From: Polymyxa betae
Lineage: Eukaryota; Endomyxa; Phytomyxea; Plasmodiophorida; Plasmodiophoridae
Direction: 5' to 3'
DNA: 49,933 bases
Assembly (NCBI GenBank): GCA_003693705.1
Contig: RBZT01000713.1
Span: forward strand, 1-49,933
A program made the position numbers and the translations under genes. Of the stretch, positions 22,259-44,699 are shown one piece after another (position 1 is the first letter of the stretch; each line of letters begins with the position of its first letter). The notes below the pieces were generated by a model. The model saw only the letters and a list, made by a program, of their open reading frames with translations, was not told the origin of the DNA and made no database searches.

Positions 22259-22320
22259 TTTGTAAGGCGCACCCCGTGAAATATATGACGGATCCCTAAC
22301 GTTCCGTCACATGGAGCAAG
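22200..22320. promoter_or_regulatory. Candidate Rep origin region: stem-loop plus iteron-like repeats
   Basis: A perfect 7-bp stem, tgacgga (22286-22292) with tccgtca (22303-22309), encloses the 10-nt loop tccctaacgt. It lies 28 bp upstream of the Rep start codon. GGGTGC-type motifs occur at about 22206-22212, 22232-22237 and 22269-22274 in both orientations, and 'atggagcaag' repeats at 22218 and 22311. CRESS-DNA origins are stem-loops near Rep flanked by iterons. The loop here lacks the canonical NANTATTAC, so the assignment is inference from position and symmetry. Confidence 0.45.
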
Positions 22321-22650
22321 TTGAACTTCGGTCGGCGCACGACATCACACCCCAAATTGCAAGCATAACTGCTGTGTTAATGACCCAGATCGGTGACATA
22401 AAAGAGGATTGCTTAAGAGCATACAGCAGCACTCCGGCTTCTAATAATAGCGTCCAGAATGCGGTCATAAGCAATGCGGTCGCCCAGAACATTATTTTCT
22501 TCCTCACAGCTCCAGTCTGTGACGCTTCATGTTTAAGGTCAGCACCGCCGATTGCAGCAATAATCGCTATCAGCAGACTAATGGTGGTGATGTGTGCTGT
22601 GTCGAGGTAAGAGCAGAAGCTTGGTCTCCCTAATAAAGATCCGCTGATAA
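22307..22650 (-). CDS. Multi-pass membrane protein fragment
   Basis: The minus-strand frame encodes a hydrophobic segment beginning HITTIS, then a short hydrophilic loop, then two further hydrophobic helices and a Cys/Ser-rich end. The first ATG in frame is at 22492, so the first helix needs either an upstream exon or a non-ATG start. A CGACACAG acceptor-like site precedes the HITTIS segment. It is the second member of a tandem pair with the ORF at 22651-22974. The family is unknown. Confidence 0.35.
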
Positions 22651-22711
22651 TCACAGCAGCCGCAGGCTTAGCACGACGAGGAATGATGTCCCACTTTGAA
22701 TATCGATCTTA
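22557..22711 (-). repeat. About 155-bp direct repeat, copy 1
   Basis: Matches 23003-23170 in the same orientation ('gcaataatcgctatca.c', 'actgatggtggtgatgtgtg', 'cctgataaagatccgctgat', 'gacgaggaatgatgtcccac'). It covers the join between the end of one membrane-protein ORF and the start of the next, so a unit of about 450 bp was tandemly duplicated. Confidence 0.85.
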
Positions 22712-22974
22712 GCTTCTTGTATGTTGTAAGCTGGATTATCGTCATTTGGTTCATCACCGACAGCTATACCAGCAAGAGCCAACCCGATAGAATATGCCGC
22801 CGGGAACACGGCCCATGTCAGATAATCATAAATCATAGAGTCATCTGTTGAACAGATAACGGTATTTTCATGAGCAATGGATGCGTTGAGCTCGGACGGT
22901 TCAAAAGAATGAACCGTGGTACAGATAAGAAGGGCCATTTGGAAAGTCGCCCATACCACACATGAATAACGCAT
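22651..22974 (-). CDS. Signal-peptide, single-pass membrane protein
   Basis: The first ATG of the sensible frame is at 22974. The product starts with a hydrophobic leader (MRYSCVVWATFQ onward) typical of a signal peptide, followed by a short ectodomain with two Cys and an Asn-Ala-Ser glycosylation site. A hydrophobic helix (about residues 60-80) and an acidic/Asn tail follow. It is on the same strand as Rep and lies between the unknown-family copy and Rep. The frame is open upstream of the ATG into a HITTIS-type segment shared with the neighbouring ORF, evidence of tandem duplication. No family is recognised. Confidence 0.45.
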   Translation of the reverse strand: MRYSCVVWATFQMALLICTTVHSFEPSELNASIAHENTVICSTDDSMIYDYLTWAVFPAAYSIGLALAGIAVGDEPNDDNPAYNIQEAKIDIQSGTSFLVVLSLRLL

Positions 22975-23002
22975 TATGCAGCAATTCCGGAACGACGTGT
23001 CA

Positions 23003-23170
23003 GCAATAATCGCTATCAACGGACTGATGGTGGTGATGTGTGCTGTGCTTTGTCGAGGTAAGAGCAGACGCTGGGTCTCCCTGATAAAGATCCGCTGATA
23101 ATCACAGCCGCCGCGCGCAGGCTGTAGCACGACGAGGAATGATGTCCCACTCTGAATATCGATCTTAGCT
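23003..23170 (-). repeat. About 155-bp direct repeat, copy 2
   Basis: Partner of 22557-22711, about 450 bp away. Its outer end abuts the unknown-family pseudogene at 23185. Confidence 0.85.
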
Positions 23171-23184
23171 TCCCCAATCCAGTG

Positions 23185-23704
23185 TCAGGCTCCAACGGAA
23201 TCCTGGCCCATGCATTTTTCCCAGACGTCCACTATGTACTTGTAGAACTCGGGCTTTCGGGAGACGCAGTCGTCGATCATCTGGTTGAAAGTCGCCAAAC
23301 TCAGTGGCTTGAGGTGAGCCCGGAAAAAGCTGCGGAGCCCGGACTTGGTCTTGGCGCCGCAGTACTTTCCCATAAGGTCAATGGCCTTGGCCAATGTCGC
23401 CTCCAAGCCGCCGGGGAGTTTGGTGAGGTCAATCCACGCTGACCATCAATCCGAGAACGAAATTCTGGCCGGCATCCATGGAGGGCTTGATCTTCTGGCT
23501 CTTGGAGTTTTGCCCGAATGTTCCCTGAGGTGCGGGTGGAATAAGAGGAACCGTGGCCGCAGCGTGAGGAGGAGTGCTGCTGGCGGCGAGCGCTGGTGAA
23601 GAGGGCGGAGGGCGATGGCTGGCGATGTCACAGTTAGGGAGACTGGGAGAGCCAAGGAGGTCGCGCCTCCTTCCTATCCGAAAGAGCGCAGCCTCCGCAC
23701 ACAA
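23185..23704 (-). pseudogene. Unknown conserved family, copy 2, one frameshift
   Basis: The N-terminal part is Pro/Ala/Ser-rich. Then come FGQNSKSQKIKP and FVLGLM, a 1-nt frame break near 23425, and the core LPG..EAT, AKAI..MGKY, KTKSGLRSFFR, an Asn-x-Met motif and an aromatic end (YKYIVDVWEKC). The copy lacks the acidic tail of copy 1 at 16938-17773. It stands directly upstream of the membrane ORFs and Rep on the same strand, whereas copy 1 is next to a different long ORF. The function is unknown. A nucleic-acid-binding or structural role is conceivable from the Lys/Arg-rich core, but this is speculation. Confidence 0.6.
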
Positions 23705-23869
23705 AATATAAGGAACGATTTTTTTTATGGAGATTTCCTAGCGAAAAGAATTCTTTTTCATCCACTTGAACCAAGACGATCTCAGGTTTCAGGTTTTCCA
23801 ATTGAGCGGCGGACTGGGCATTCGCCAACGCCGGACAGTGTTCGCGATTTTGAATGAGTTGCAATACCT

Positions 23870-24660
23870 TTTGAAAAGCACAATTCGATATTGGTGGCTG
23901 ATATAATCGAGGCGATGAGAAGCGCGGATATGATATGGAACTACTTCTGAGTTTTCAAAAAATTGAAACTTTTCTTGCTCTGCTACTTCGCCTTATCTCG
24001 TACAATGAGATTTCGAATGTGGCTGAATCTTGTGGTGACACTGTTTGCGAAATCATCACGTGAAAGGACGCCAATTCTCATCATTCCCGACCGAATGGGT
24101 CTCACAAGAGCAGCTGATCAGCGGATTCTAAAAAGGTTCTTGGTTTCAGAAACCAGTTTGAATGTGTTCGCGTTGGACATTACCACATAAACCTTGATGA
24201 TCGATCGATCTCTCAATTACGAGCCAATATGACGAAATCGATCAATTGTGACTTCAGACCTTCAATCTGCGATTGATACAACCAGCTTACACAAAATCGA
24301 AGGTTGATTATTGTCGATTCGAATTCAGATAAGAATATGGCGGCTCCAGTTCTGGTAACAGAGCCAGGGGGCCAGTACGTCTTTCGTTGAGGTCGTGAGA
24401 TTACGATCAAGGTTCGGGCCCGTCTGTAGCGATCGCCTCAATCGCAATTGCAGGTTTCGAAGAATTCTGTGGACTATCACTCTATCTACCCGAGGACATC
24501 GACGGGGGCAATTCGGCGCCCAGAGGCCCTGAGAGGATCTCATAAATGGGGTGTTTTCTCTTATATTTGTATGGGGTCGTTTTGTTAAATAAATAGATAC
24601 AAGCCTAGGATGGCAATATTTTCAAATAAATATTAAGCGAGAATGTCGATTGCGTTAACC
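23870..24660. other. No gene recognised
   Basis: Short frames on both strands without domains. It is the 3' flank of the large myosin-linked gene. A canonical AATAAA signal for that gene was not seen. Confidence 0.4.
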
Positions 24661-24664
24661 GAGG

Positions 24665-37479
<12,815 letters not shown>

Positions 37480-37499
37480 GACGCCCTGGCAGCCAGCAA

Positions 37500-39160
37500 G
37501 GTGGATTAGTAGGGCGGGACCTGATAGGCGATCTTAATATCCAAAGAGATTAATGTATTGGATCGATCCCGTCTACTTTCCCAAACTTAAGATCGCTTCA
37601 CCCATTCTTCTCTCCCAATTCCCAACTGATCATCGATGGCGCTAGGCGGTCTCTTTCAATCATCAACACGTCTGCCGAAAGCATGAACGATGCCTGACGC
37701 ATTACTAGTACGAGTGAGTGAATGATCTCTCATGGGGTAATGTTAACAAGGGCAGAATATCTTCTGTGCCATGTTGTTTATGGAGATCCCGTCTACTTAT
37801 ACATTTTCTGAAGTCATTCAATCTGGGGCGACTCTGCTGAATAAGTTAAGTTAGAAGCTGCTGATGAGAAAATGCCCAAATCCCGTCTAGATTACAACAA
37901 ATTTTTCGAAGCAAACGCTTTTTGAGAACAAACTTCCTAATGTGCTTAGTTCAATCAAAGGGGAACTTCCGCTGTTCGAAACCCGCCTGTTTACAAAAAA
38001 TTCTTTTGAACTGGGTTTGGGTTTCATCGCTGTAATCTCCTCTGATTTCTCTCGGCTGTAAGAATAAATCGCGATAAATTTGCACAGCCAATCAAGTTAA
38101 GCGTTCGCTTTTCCAATATACATCGCCTCTGCCCTTCCTTCAACGGAAAGCGATTGTGCTTTCCAAAAATGCAGCTGCGATTCCGAATCATCGAAAGCGA
38201 TTTCGAGTTCGGTGAATGCCACCTTCGCTGTTCATTCTTAGAACCTAAAACTATGATCTTGTTCGTAGAAGAGCTGTAAATGTTTTGTACTGCATTCGGC
38301 GAATTATATCAGAGATTGATCTTAGTTTCCAAATTTCTGTGTTTCTGCTTAAGTATATTGCCCCTTCTGTTATTGCAACGACCATAAATCGCTTCAAGGC
38401 TCGTGGAGATAATTGTACAAGAGCTGCACAGATACAGCAGCGGACATATACAAAACCAACCGTTCCGGAGTTTGCAATCAAGTATTCTTCGTCTTTTACA
38501 TTGAGCCGATTCGCAACAAGGGTGTCATTTTCCTTTGCATGATGATTCGAGGAGATGTCATAAAGCCACCAATACTGTGCATCCTGGATGGAGAACTTTC
38601 ACAATTTTTCAGCATCTCTGCTGTCTGCTGCGCAAGATGTTCATTCGATCAGTAACAGCAAGCAGCCATGAGAGGCGAGAGGCCCCCAATAGGCTGCGCT
38701 CTAAAGCGCCTTCATAGCTGCCTGCTGCCTCTAAGACTGGAATAGAAACCTAAACAGGAATACCAAAATTCATCAACTGAGCTGGTAACATGATAGACTA
38801 TAACAAATAACTTCAACCCGTAATCTCATGTCACACCATTGACGTGGTCAATTTCACAATTCAAATCACTTTCTATTGAGGATTCCATGAATGTTGACCT
38901 TCAACGAAACAGGTTTTCAGCTCTTCAAAACCGATTTCGAGTTACAGAGTATTTGCAGTATTTAGTCTGTATGAAAAAAACACGAAACGCCCTTGCTCAT
39001 TCATGACAATTTCAAGCCTTTTCTTCCGAGGACAAAACACATCCCATTGTCCTGTTGGGCAATGCTGTTCACCAGTGTCCGCATCTATCAACTTGCGCGC
39101 TCTCCATCTAGCTACAAAACAATTCAATTGCCATTATAGCGTTGGAAAGAGCCACCCTTA
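37500..39160. other. Intergenic, no gene identified
   Basis: This is the region upstream of the myosin-linked gene. A plus-strand frame near 38285-38540 (SVIATTINRFKARGD, YTKPTVPEF) looks somewhat protein-like and may be a transposon remnant, but no family is assignable. Confidence 0.35.
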
Positions 39161-39231
39161 AGGTCATGCATTTAGCCCTTTAAATAGCGCTGGCTGGTAA
39201 TGCGGGTCAGTCACCAACAGCCAAGACCGCC

Positions 39232-39322
39232 CTATTAATAGCTGGGACGGCCGCCAACATCGCCGAGCCGAACAGACGGGTTCGGGTCCTGGGCGGCAGT
39301 CGCCCGCGCTATTAATAGCGCG
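39232..39322. promoter_or_regulatory. Palindromic CTATTAATAG sites upstream of the Myb-like gene
   Basis: The core ctattaatag occurs at 39232-39241 and again at 39309-39318, where it is extended to the perfect 18-bp palindrome cgcgctattaatagcgcg (39305-39322). Both lie within 175 bp upstream of the start codon at 39406 in otherwise GC-rich sequence. They could be operator-like sites for a dimeric factor, or TATA-type promoter elements. Confidence 0.5.
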
Positions 39323-39405
39323 CCCACGGGCGCAGTTTATCCACGACGACGCATCCGGGCGACGTGATACACAATCGGCTGCAAAAGCTGCATGACGACG
39401 ACGCC

Positions 39406-40179
39406 ATGATGCCTGCCGCCGCCACCGACGATGACGATGGCAGCGACTGGACGACGGAACACGAACGAATCTTCACCGACCTGGTCCGCCGGCACGGCAC
39501 CGACTGGGCCAGCATTACCGCGGCGATGAACGCCCGGTTCGGCGGCGGCGACCCGCATTATCACCTGGCGTTCATACAGCAGCGCTGGCGGTGTCTGCAG
39601 CCGCCGCCCGTGGTCGTCGCCCAGGTCGTACCCGCCCAGGACCTGTCGGCGATGATGATGCGGACCGGGAACCCGTGGACGCCGCAGGAGGAGGCGTACC
39701 TGGCCGAGCTGGTCCGCACGTATGGCAACCACTGGACGAAGGTCGCGCGCATCATGCAGCATCGTTTCGGCGCAGCGCGGACATACAACCTGAACTCGAT
39801 CAAGCGCAAGTGGAAGTACATGGTCAACTCGACTCCGAAGCAGAGGCCGCCCACGCGCCGGGCTCCGCTCTGGACCGAGCCCGAGGAACGATTTCTGGCT
39901 CAGCTGGTGAACCAGCACGGGCGCCGATGGACTGAGATTGCGGACCGGATGACCGTCAGCTTCGGTCATGTCCGTCAGTATACCGATAAGAAGGTGCAGG
40001 CTAAGTGGCGGTCGCAAATGGCCAAGTCCGAGCAAGGCCGGGCGGAGTTGCTGTCGCCTAAATCGGCGGAGACTGCCAGCGATGGTCCGCAGACCGCTGC
40101 AGCTGCTGCTTTAGCTAAAGATCCTTCACGTCTGGATCTCGATATGTTAATGCTTCCTGATCCTGATTTCATCCTGTAA
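39406..40179 (+). CDS. Three-repeat Myb/SANT-like DNA-binding protein
   Basis: The start is the first ATG in frame; the frame is open upstream but without ATG. The product of about 257 residues carries three SANT/Myb-like repeats, beginning DWTTEHERIFTDLVRRHG, PWTPQEEAYLAELVRTYG and LWTEPEERFLAQLVNQHG. Each has the first Trp, a central Trp (DWASI, HWTKV, RWTEI) and a third Trp after an expanded linker (QQRW, KRKW, QAKW). The insertion before helix 3 is longer than in animal or plant c-Myb. A Lys/Glu/Ala-rich C-terminus follows. The gene is intronless and much richer in G+C than its flanks. It probably acts as a nuclear transcription factor. Palindromic sites upstream could mean autoregulation, which is inference. 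Confidence 0.85.
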   Translation: MMPAAATDDDDGSDWTTEHERIFTDLVRRHGTDWASITAAMNARFGGGDPHYHLAFIQQRWRCLQPPPVVVAQVVPAQDLSAMMMRTGNPWTPQEEAYLAELVRTYGNHWTKVARIMQHRFGAARTYNLNSIKRKWKYMVNSTPKQRPPTRRAPLWTEPEERFLAQLVNQHGRRWTEIADRMTVSFGHVRQYTDKKVQAKWRSQMAKSEQGRAELLSPKSAETASDGPQTAAAAALAKDPSRLDLDMLMLPDPDFIL

Positions 40180-40463
40180 CGTAATTAACCATCTAATGAC
40201 TATCTATTAATCAAGCGTATATAAATATTGTGCCATGAATGGAGGCTAAACACTAAAGGTTCAATACAGACCCATCGGAGGCCATTTTCTTTCTTTTTTT
40301 GCGTCTTATGATGATAAGAGGCAACAATACAATTTCACGGCACAATAATCTTCTATCAATACACCCATGGAGGCCATCTTCCAGTAGAGCGTCCATTCGA
40401 TAAAATGGTAGAGAGCCTGTTTGCCCAAATCGGCCGAGAACATCAAACACTCCAGTCGATCTC

Positions 40464-40481
40464 AAAAACCCTAAAACCCTC
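40464..40481. repeat. Telomere-like motif
   Basis: The sequence aaaaaccctaaaaccctc holds two CCCTAAAA-type units in non-coding sequence downstream of the Myb-like gene. Confidence 0.65.
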
Positions 40482-40738
40482 CCGAGAATATTGCATCTAA
40501 CAAGATCAGACTTACCAGTATCAAAAACAGGGACTTTGCCGCATGATTTAAATAGAACGTTTGAAAACCAACACAGAGGGGCGCAGCCACAACGGTTGGA
40601 CACAAAATGACTGTCATGACACGTTTTACTCATCTGGAGGAGGCGCAGCCAGCGGCAATTCAGGCGGAAGCTATTCATGCAGCAGAAATCAGCAGATAGG
40701 GCAGCAGCAGATTCCTGCAGATTTGTTCACTTTGATTT

Positions 40739-40759
40739 ACCCTAAAACCCTAACCTAAC
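40739..40759. repeat. Telomere-like motif
   Basis: The stretch 'accctaaaaccctaacctaa' holds three imperfect units. A very similar 'ccctaacctaacac' end occurs at about 44456-44469. Confidence 0.7.
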
Positions 40760-40789
40760 ACAGTAACCACGAAAAGATTCGATATGAGC

Positions 40790-42280
40790 GCTATCAACGA
40801 TAACACTCCCAACAATAGCTCCAACGAGACGAACTAGGCGCCGCTAAACGCCGAAGAACGGTCCCCGATAATGAAACTTCAACCAATATCTAAATGACAA
40901 AGATCGCTCGCAATCGGACGATATCAAAGAACGCATTGCCTCTATGTATCACTCAAAACCCTTGTGAATTTGAGCATCAACCCTATCATTTGACTTATTG
41001 TTTATACTTAAACTTAATAGCTCAAACATATTGGAGAATGTACGCCTCGAAGACCTTCCCTCTCCGTAGCTACCCATCACTGCATTCGAACGGAATCTGT
41101 TAATCAATCCATCATGCACAAACAGGCGAATCAAACAATGAAACCGATTCTGAAAACAGGACAACAATTTCCATACTTTCAATGGACAAACTTTGGCACA
41201 AGAAAAAGCTGTTGAACTTGCCCATCTCGCTTATTCACGCACCACTGATATCGTTCGCAGCTCCGAAAATGGCTATCACCGCCAAATAGGGATTCGCGTG
41301 CGCGCTGAAACCCGAAGTGATACGCAAAGTGTGATTAAGTGCAGAGGCGTAATCCAAAGACATCATGCCAACTGTTCGAATAGAGCATTCCCAGATTACA
41401 GATTCAATGCATTTATAGGCGCAGCGCTCACCGATCTATTAGCACCCGATATGACACACCAAACCCGATCATCACCGGCGAGCTTAACACTCTTAACAGA
41501 AGATACTGAGCCCACCAACAGGAGAATTACCCCATTACAGCTCAACACCCGAAGGGATCTCTGCGAATCATCCGCAAACATGATGAAACAGACCTGAAAA
41601 GCTCACGGCCTTGTCGCAAAAAAGGCAAAATCAGCAATCGGGAACTGGAAAGTCCTCAACTGTGTGTCACCACCTCGAGACAACTTTCGACCTCAACCTG
41701 AGAGGCACTGTCAGGGAACTCCTGAAAGCCGTCTACCAACGTAATCATACCGAATTATAGACCACAAACAAACGAAACCTATATATTGGAATTGATCAGT
41801 TCAACACCCGAACGATTAGCTTAGTTTTAAAAAATCCAAATATATTTTGTTTCATAAAAATTTGTATTTTTATGTTTTAGAAATTTATAGGATTTATATA
41901 CTCTAAGAATATATTACTTGCACATAGGAGATCACCTTAAACCCTTAGCCTAGGCTATTGTCTATAAGCAACTAAACATAAACCGATACAGTTTGGGAGC
42001 CGAGAGCTGGCCGCAGCTAATAACTAGAGAAATGCAGCACGATGAGCCATTATGCAAGCACGAAGAAATGGTCAAAACCGAATTTGACGCGTGATAGATT
42101 ACCAACGAAAGCAGAGAGTCTGCAAAAGGCCTTCTCGAGAGCAGAAATCACTCTCATCCAGAAAACGTTAAAGGAAGCCCGCAAGGATAAAACAGGAGCA
42201 GTGTCTATAAGATGATCAGACAAATCCAACCGGAACTTGACAAAAAAAAATTCAGAAAACAGAAATCAAGCGACCTATTT
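40790..42280. other. Probable remnant sequence, no intact gene
   Basis: The frame at 41193-41597 (134 codons) has no recognised domain. The next clear signal is the reverse transcriptase fragment at 42300. The whole interval may be the 5' part of the same non-LTR element. Confidence 0.3.
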
Positions 42281-42299
42281 CCAACAGTTCGCTGATAAG

Positions 42300-42620
42300 T
42301 TTCATTAAATTGCCGATCAAGAGGACAGTCACCCTCTGTCGACCAAGGCCTTTCACAGCCGACGAGTCAGTTGTAACTCACCGCGAATTGAAGCAGGCGC
42401 TCAAGGCAGCAAACAATCGGCAGGCTCCGGGCTCAGACCAAACTTTTAATGAAATTCTGAGTTTTTCGTGCAAAAATCAACTTTACTGCAACGTGTTATA
42501 AACAACCAAATTAAAACAGTGCAATACTTCACAACCCGAATTGTTGCTCTTCCGAGGACAGGAAAAGTTTCGTTAGAGCGGATCGTTCTCACATTAAAAA
42601 ATGAACCAGCCGCTGGCAAT
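42300..42620 (+). pseudogene. Non-LTR retrotransposon (LINE) reverse transcriptase fragment
   Basis: The frame encodes FTADESVVTHRELKQALKAA, then NNRQAPGSDQTFNEIL. This matches the entry of LINE-type reverse transcriptases (E-L-x-x-A-L-x-x-x-x-x-x-x-A-P-G-x-D-x-x-x-x-E-x-L). Downstream codons are interrupted and the YADD catalytic box is not found. Upstream Lys-rich broken frames (42100-42290) could be the preceding linker. A dead, 5'- and 3'-truncated copy. Confidence 0.6.
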
Positions 42621-42999
42621 TGAGCAGCATCCGCTTTACAAGCGCTCACATGTCAGGGACAAGTATGATAGAAATAGTCTGGAAGAGAAACTGAGGCGGG
42701 TTGGTCCAGAGAGGTTGAAATAATCACAAAGAGGTTAACGCAATGACATTCCTATGGCCGAATGTCGAGAGACAAAGGCCGTCGGAATGTTCTAAGAACC
42801 TATCGATTGGAAGTTTCCAACATATCCTAGTGTTCTACGTCTGGAATGGGTTCTGCAGTCCAAGGCCGCGCCCAGCCGGCTGCTTTCGGGGTTACGCCCC
42901 TGACATCACAGGGCGGACTCAAACAATCAAGTGTCGAACTGGACAAGAGAATTGCTGAATCCCAACCTTGTGAAGAAGAGGCTGATTGCTCCTGGCTAA

Positions 43000-43716
43000 G
43001 GGTGCGTTTGGATACTCGCAATTTTGCAAAATTCCGGGGGATATTTTGCAAAATTGCCTATTTTACAAAATAAAAGATGCTGAACGTGTTTGGATGCCTT
43101 TCTTGCAAAATCGGGATTTTTGCAAAATACCCTTGAATTTTGCAAAATACGATATTCAGCTCGGACCTAAATTTTTGGGCTGCAAATTTAAATATTACCT
43201 GCCGTTCGAGATATGGCTTCTGTTTTCTCCAGGGGTCTTGAGGTTTGCGGCATCGATGACGGCGACGGCAATGCTGCAGACTTTCTGGTCCTAGCAACAT
43301 GATGGTATGCGGCACAAAACCTTTGCAGGGAGTCATGCAGAACGTCCATCATGACCGGCTGCCTCTATATGTAGGAATTGCTGTCGCATACTACCATCGA
43401 ACGGCGCTTCTTGGAGTTCTTCCGAATGAATCGTTTCACCTTCCTTCATCTGAAAAATTCATCGTTGCTAAAGGGTGCCTGATGCCATCTCATTTGACAT
43501 GATTGACGCAAAGAGAGCTACTGTAAAAATATTCGATGCGGACTATCAAACTGTAAACATATTCGATGCGGACTATCAACTTTGTGTTTTTTTAATCATA
43601 AACAGTGCATCCAAACGATCTGGAATTTGTCAAAAGGTGTTCTTACAATATTTTACAACAATATTGCAATAATGGAATTTTGCAAAATTCCGCAGCTCAG
43701 ATAGCCAAACGCACCC
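43000..43716 (+). mobile_element. PIF/Harbinger-type element with TAA target duplication
   Basis: The ends gggtgcgtttgg and ccaaacgcaccc are inverted repeats that continue imperfectly through a 'ggaattttgcaaaattcc'-like stretch. TAA flanks both sides (42997-42999 and 43717-43719), matching the TWA preference of PIF/Harbinger elements. Inside, around 43395-43470 on the plus strand, the frame ERRFLEFFRMNRFTFLHL resembles the helix near the N-terminus of Harbinger transposases (FRM...F..L). No DDE core is seen. At 717 bp it is a deletion derivative. Tandem 'attttgcaaaat' palindromes crowd both ends. Confidence 0.7.
43521..43580. repeat. 30-bp tandem repeat, two copies
   Basis: The unit 'ctgtaaa(a/c)atattcgatgcg' followed by 'gactatcaa' repeats at 43521 and 43551 inside the Harbinger-type element. 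Confidence 0.9.
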
Positions 43717-43739
43717 TAAGCTTGTACACAACTCAGGTC

Positions 43740-44690
43740 TGTTTCTTTCTGCGGTCAAAGGTTGATGGTCGGCACCAATGAAGTGCAATCAATGAGCAGG
43801 CGATAAGCGAGTGGGACAGCGACCAGCAAGTTGGAAATTAGGCGAACCATAAGATGCCAGCAATTACAGATGGCGTCAGATTGAGTACTTCGATATGAGA
43901 GACGACCGAGAGCAAGCTTGACTTATCGAGTCAATGGTGAAGAACCAAGAGCGACTCGCGAAACTTTTGATGAAGGGTTTTTTTCAGCACTTCAATAACT
44001 GCATGCTAACGAGAATACAATGTGTTATTTTTATCAAGATCCCATGTTATATGCTGTCTTCCTTCGGCCGGTAATTATGATCACGTTTTTCACATTTGGC
44101 GCAAAGACTGAGACCTTATCAAGGTTCCCTTATAGCTGAGACCTTATTGAGGCGGCCTATACTGTGGCTGTTGTTTAAATATTTAATTCAGAGATTCGGC
44201 TTGCCAGAACGTCACCAGACTTAAAAAGTCTAACTATATACTAAAATGCGAACTGAACGCCGCCCAGTGTATCGGAGCAAATCCAGTAAGTATTCAGTCT
44301 GTGTTTCTCTTTTGGATGCCGCTCAGACGCTGGACTCTCAGAATAAGAACGTTTCATTCTGGTCAACAACCCTTGATACTCACTTAGCGCCCAGCCCAAT
44401 CTGGAAGATTTTATTAGTGGGCAGTAATCACACCATGGATCCCGTTGCTATGCAGCCCTAACCTAACACTGCACAATACAGATTGCTAAGTATAACCATA
44501 CATCCAGCCGTTTTATCTAGTATGAGTGTGAAGATTTTCAATTTGTTGGACCACACACCCACTGAATGGAATAGGGGCTTATAAAATAGTTTATTAATGG
44601 GCTCGTACAGCGGCTTCCGGCAGTAAATACCTACATCGCCCCAGTCACTGATGGAGGAAAAACCTAGAAGCAGAGGCCGTGGGCTTGGCA
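43740..44690. other. No gene recognised
   Basis: Short frames only. A telomere-like 'ccctaacctaac' lies at 44456-44467. Confidence 0.4.
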
Positions 44691-44699
44691 GCAGCAGAA

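Noticed and set aside
39337-40035. 232-codon minus-strand frame opposite the Myb-like gene
   Set aside because: High G+C leaves antisense frames open; no domain, whereas the plus strand has three SANT repeats.
40253-40678. 141-codon minus-strand frame
   Set aside because: Cys/Leu/Arg-rich translation without domain or splice pattern; it overlaps a telomere-like motif and is probably chance.
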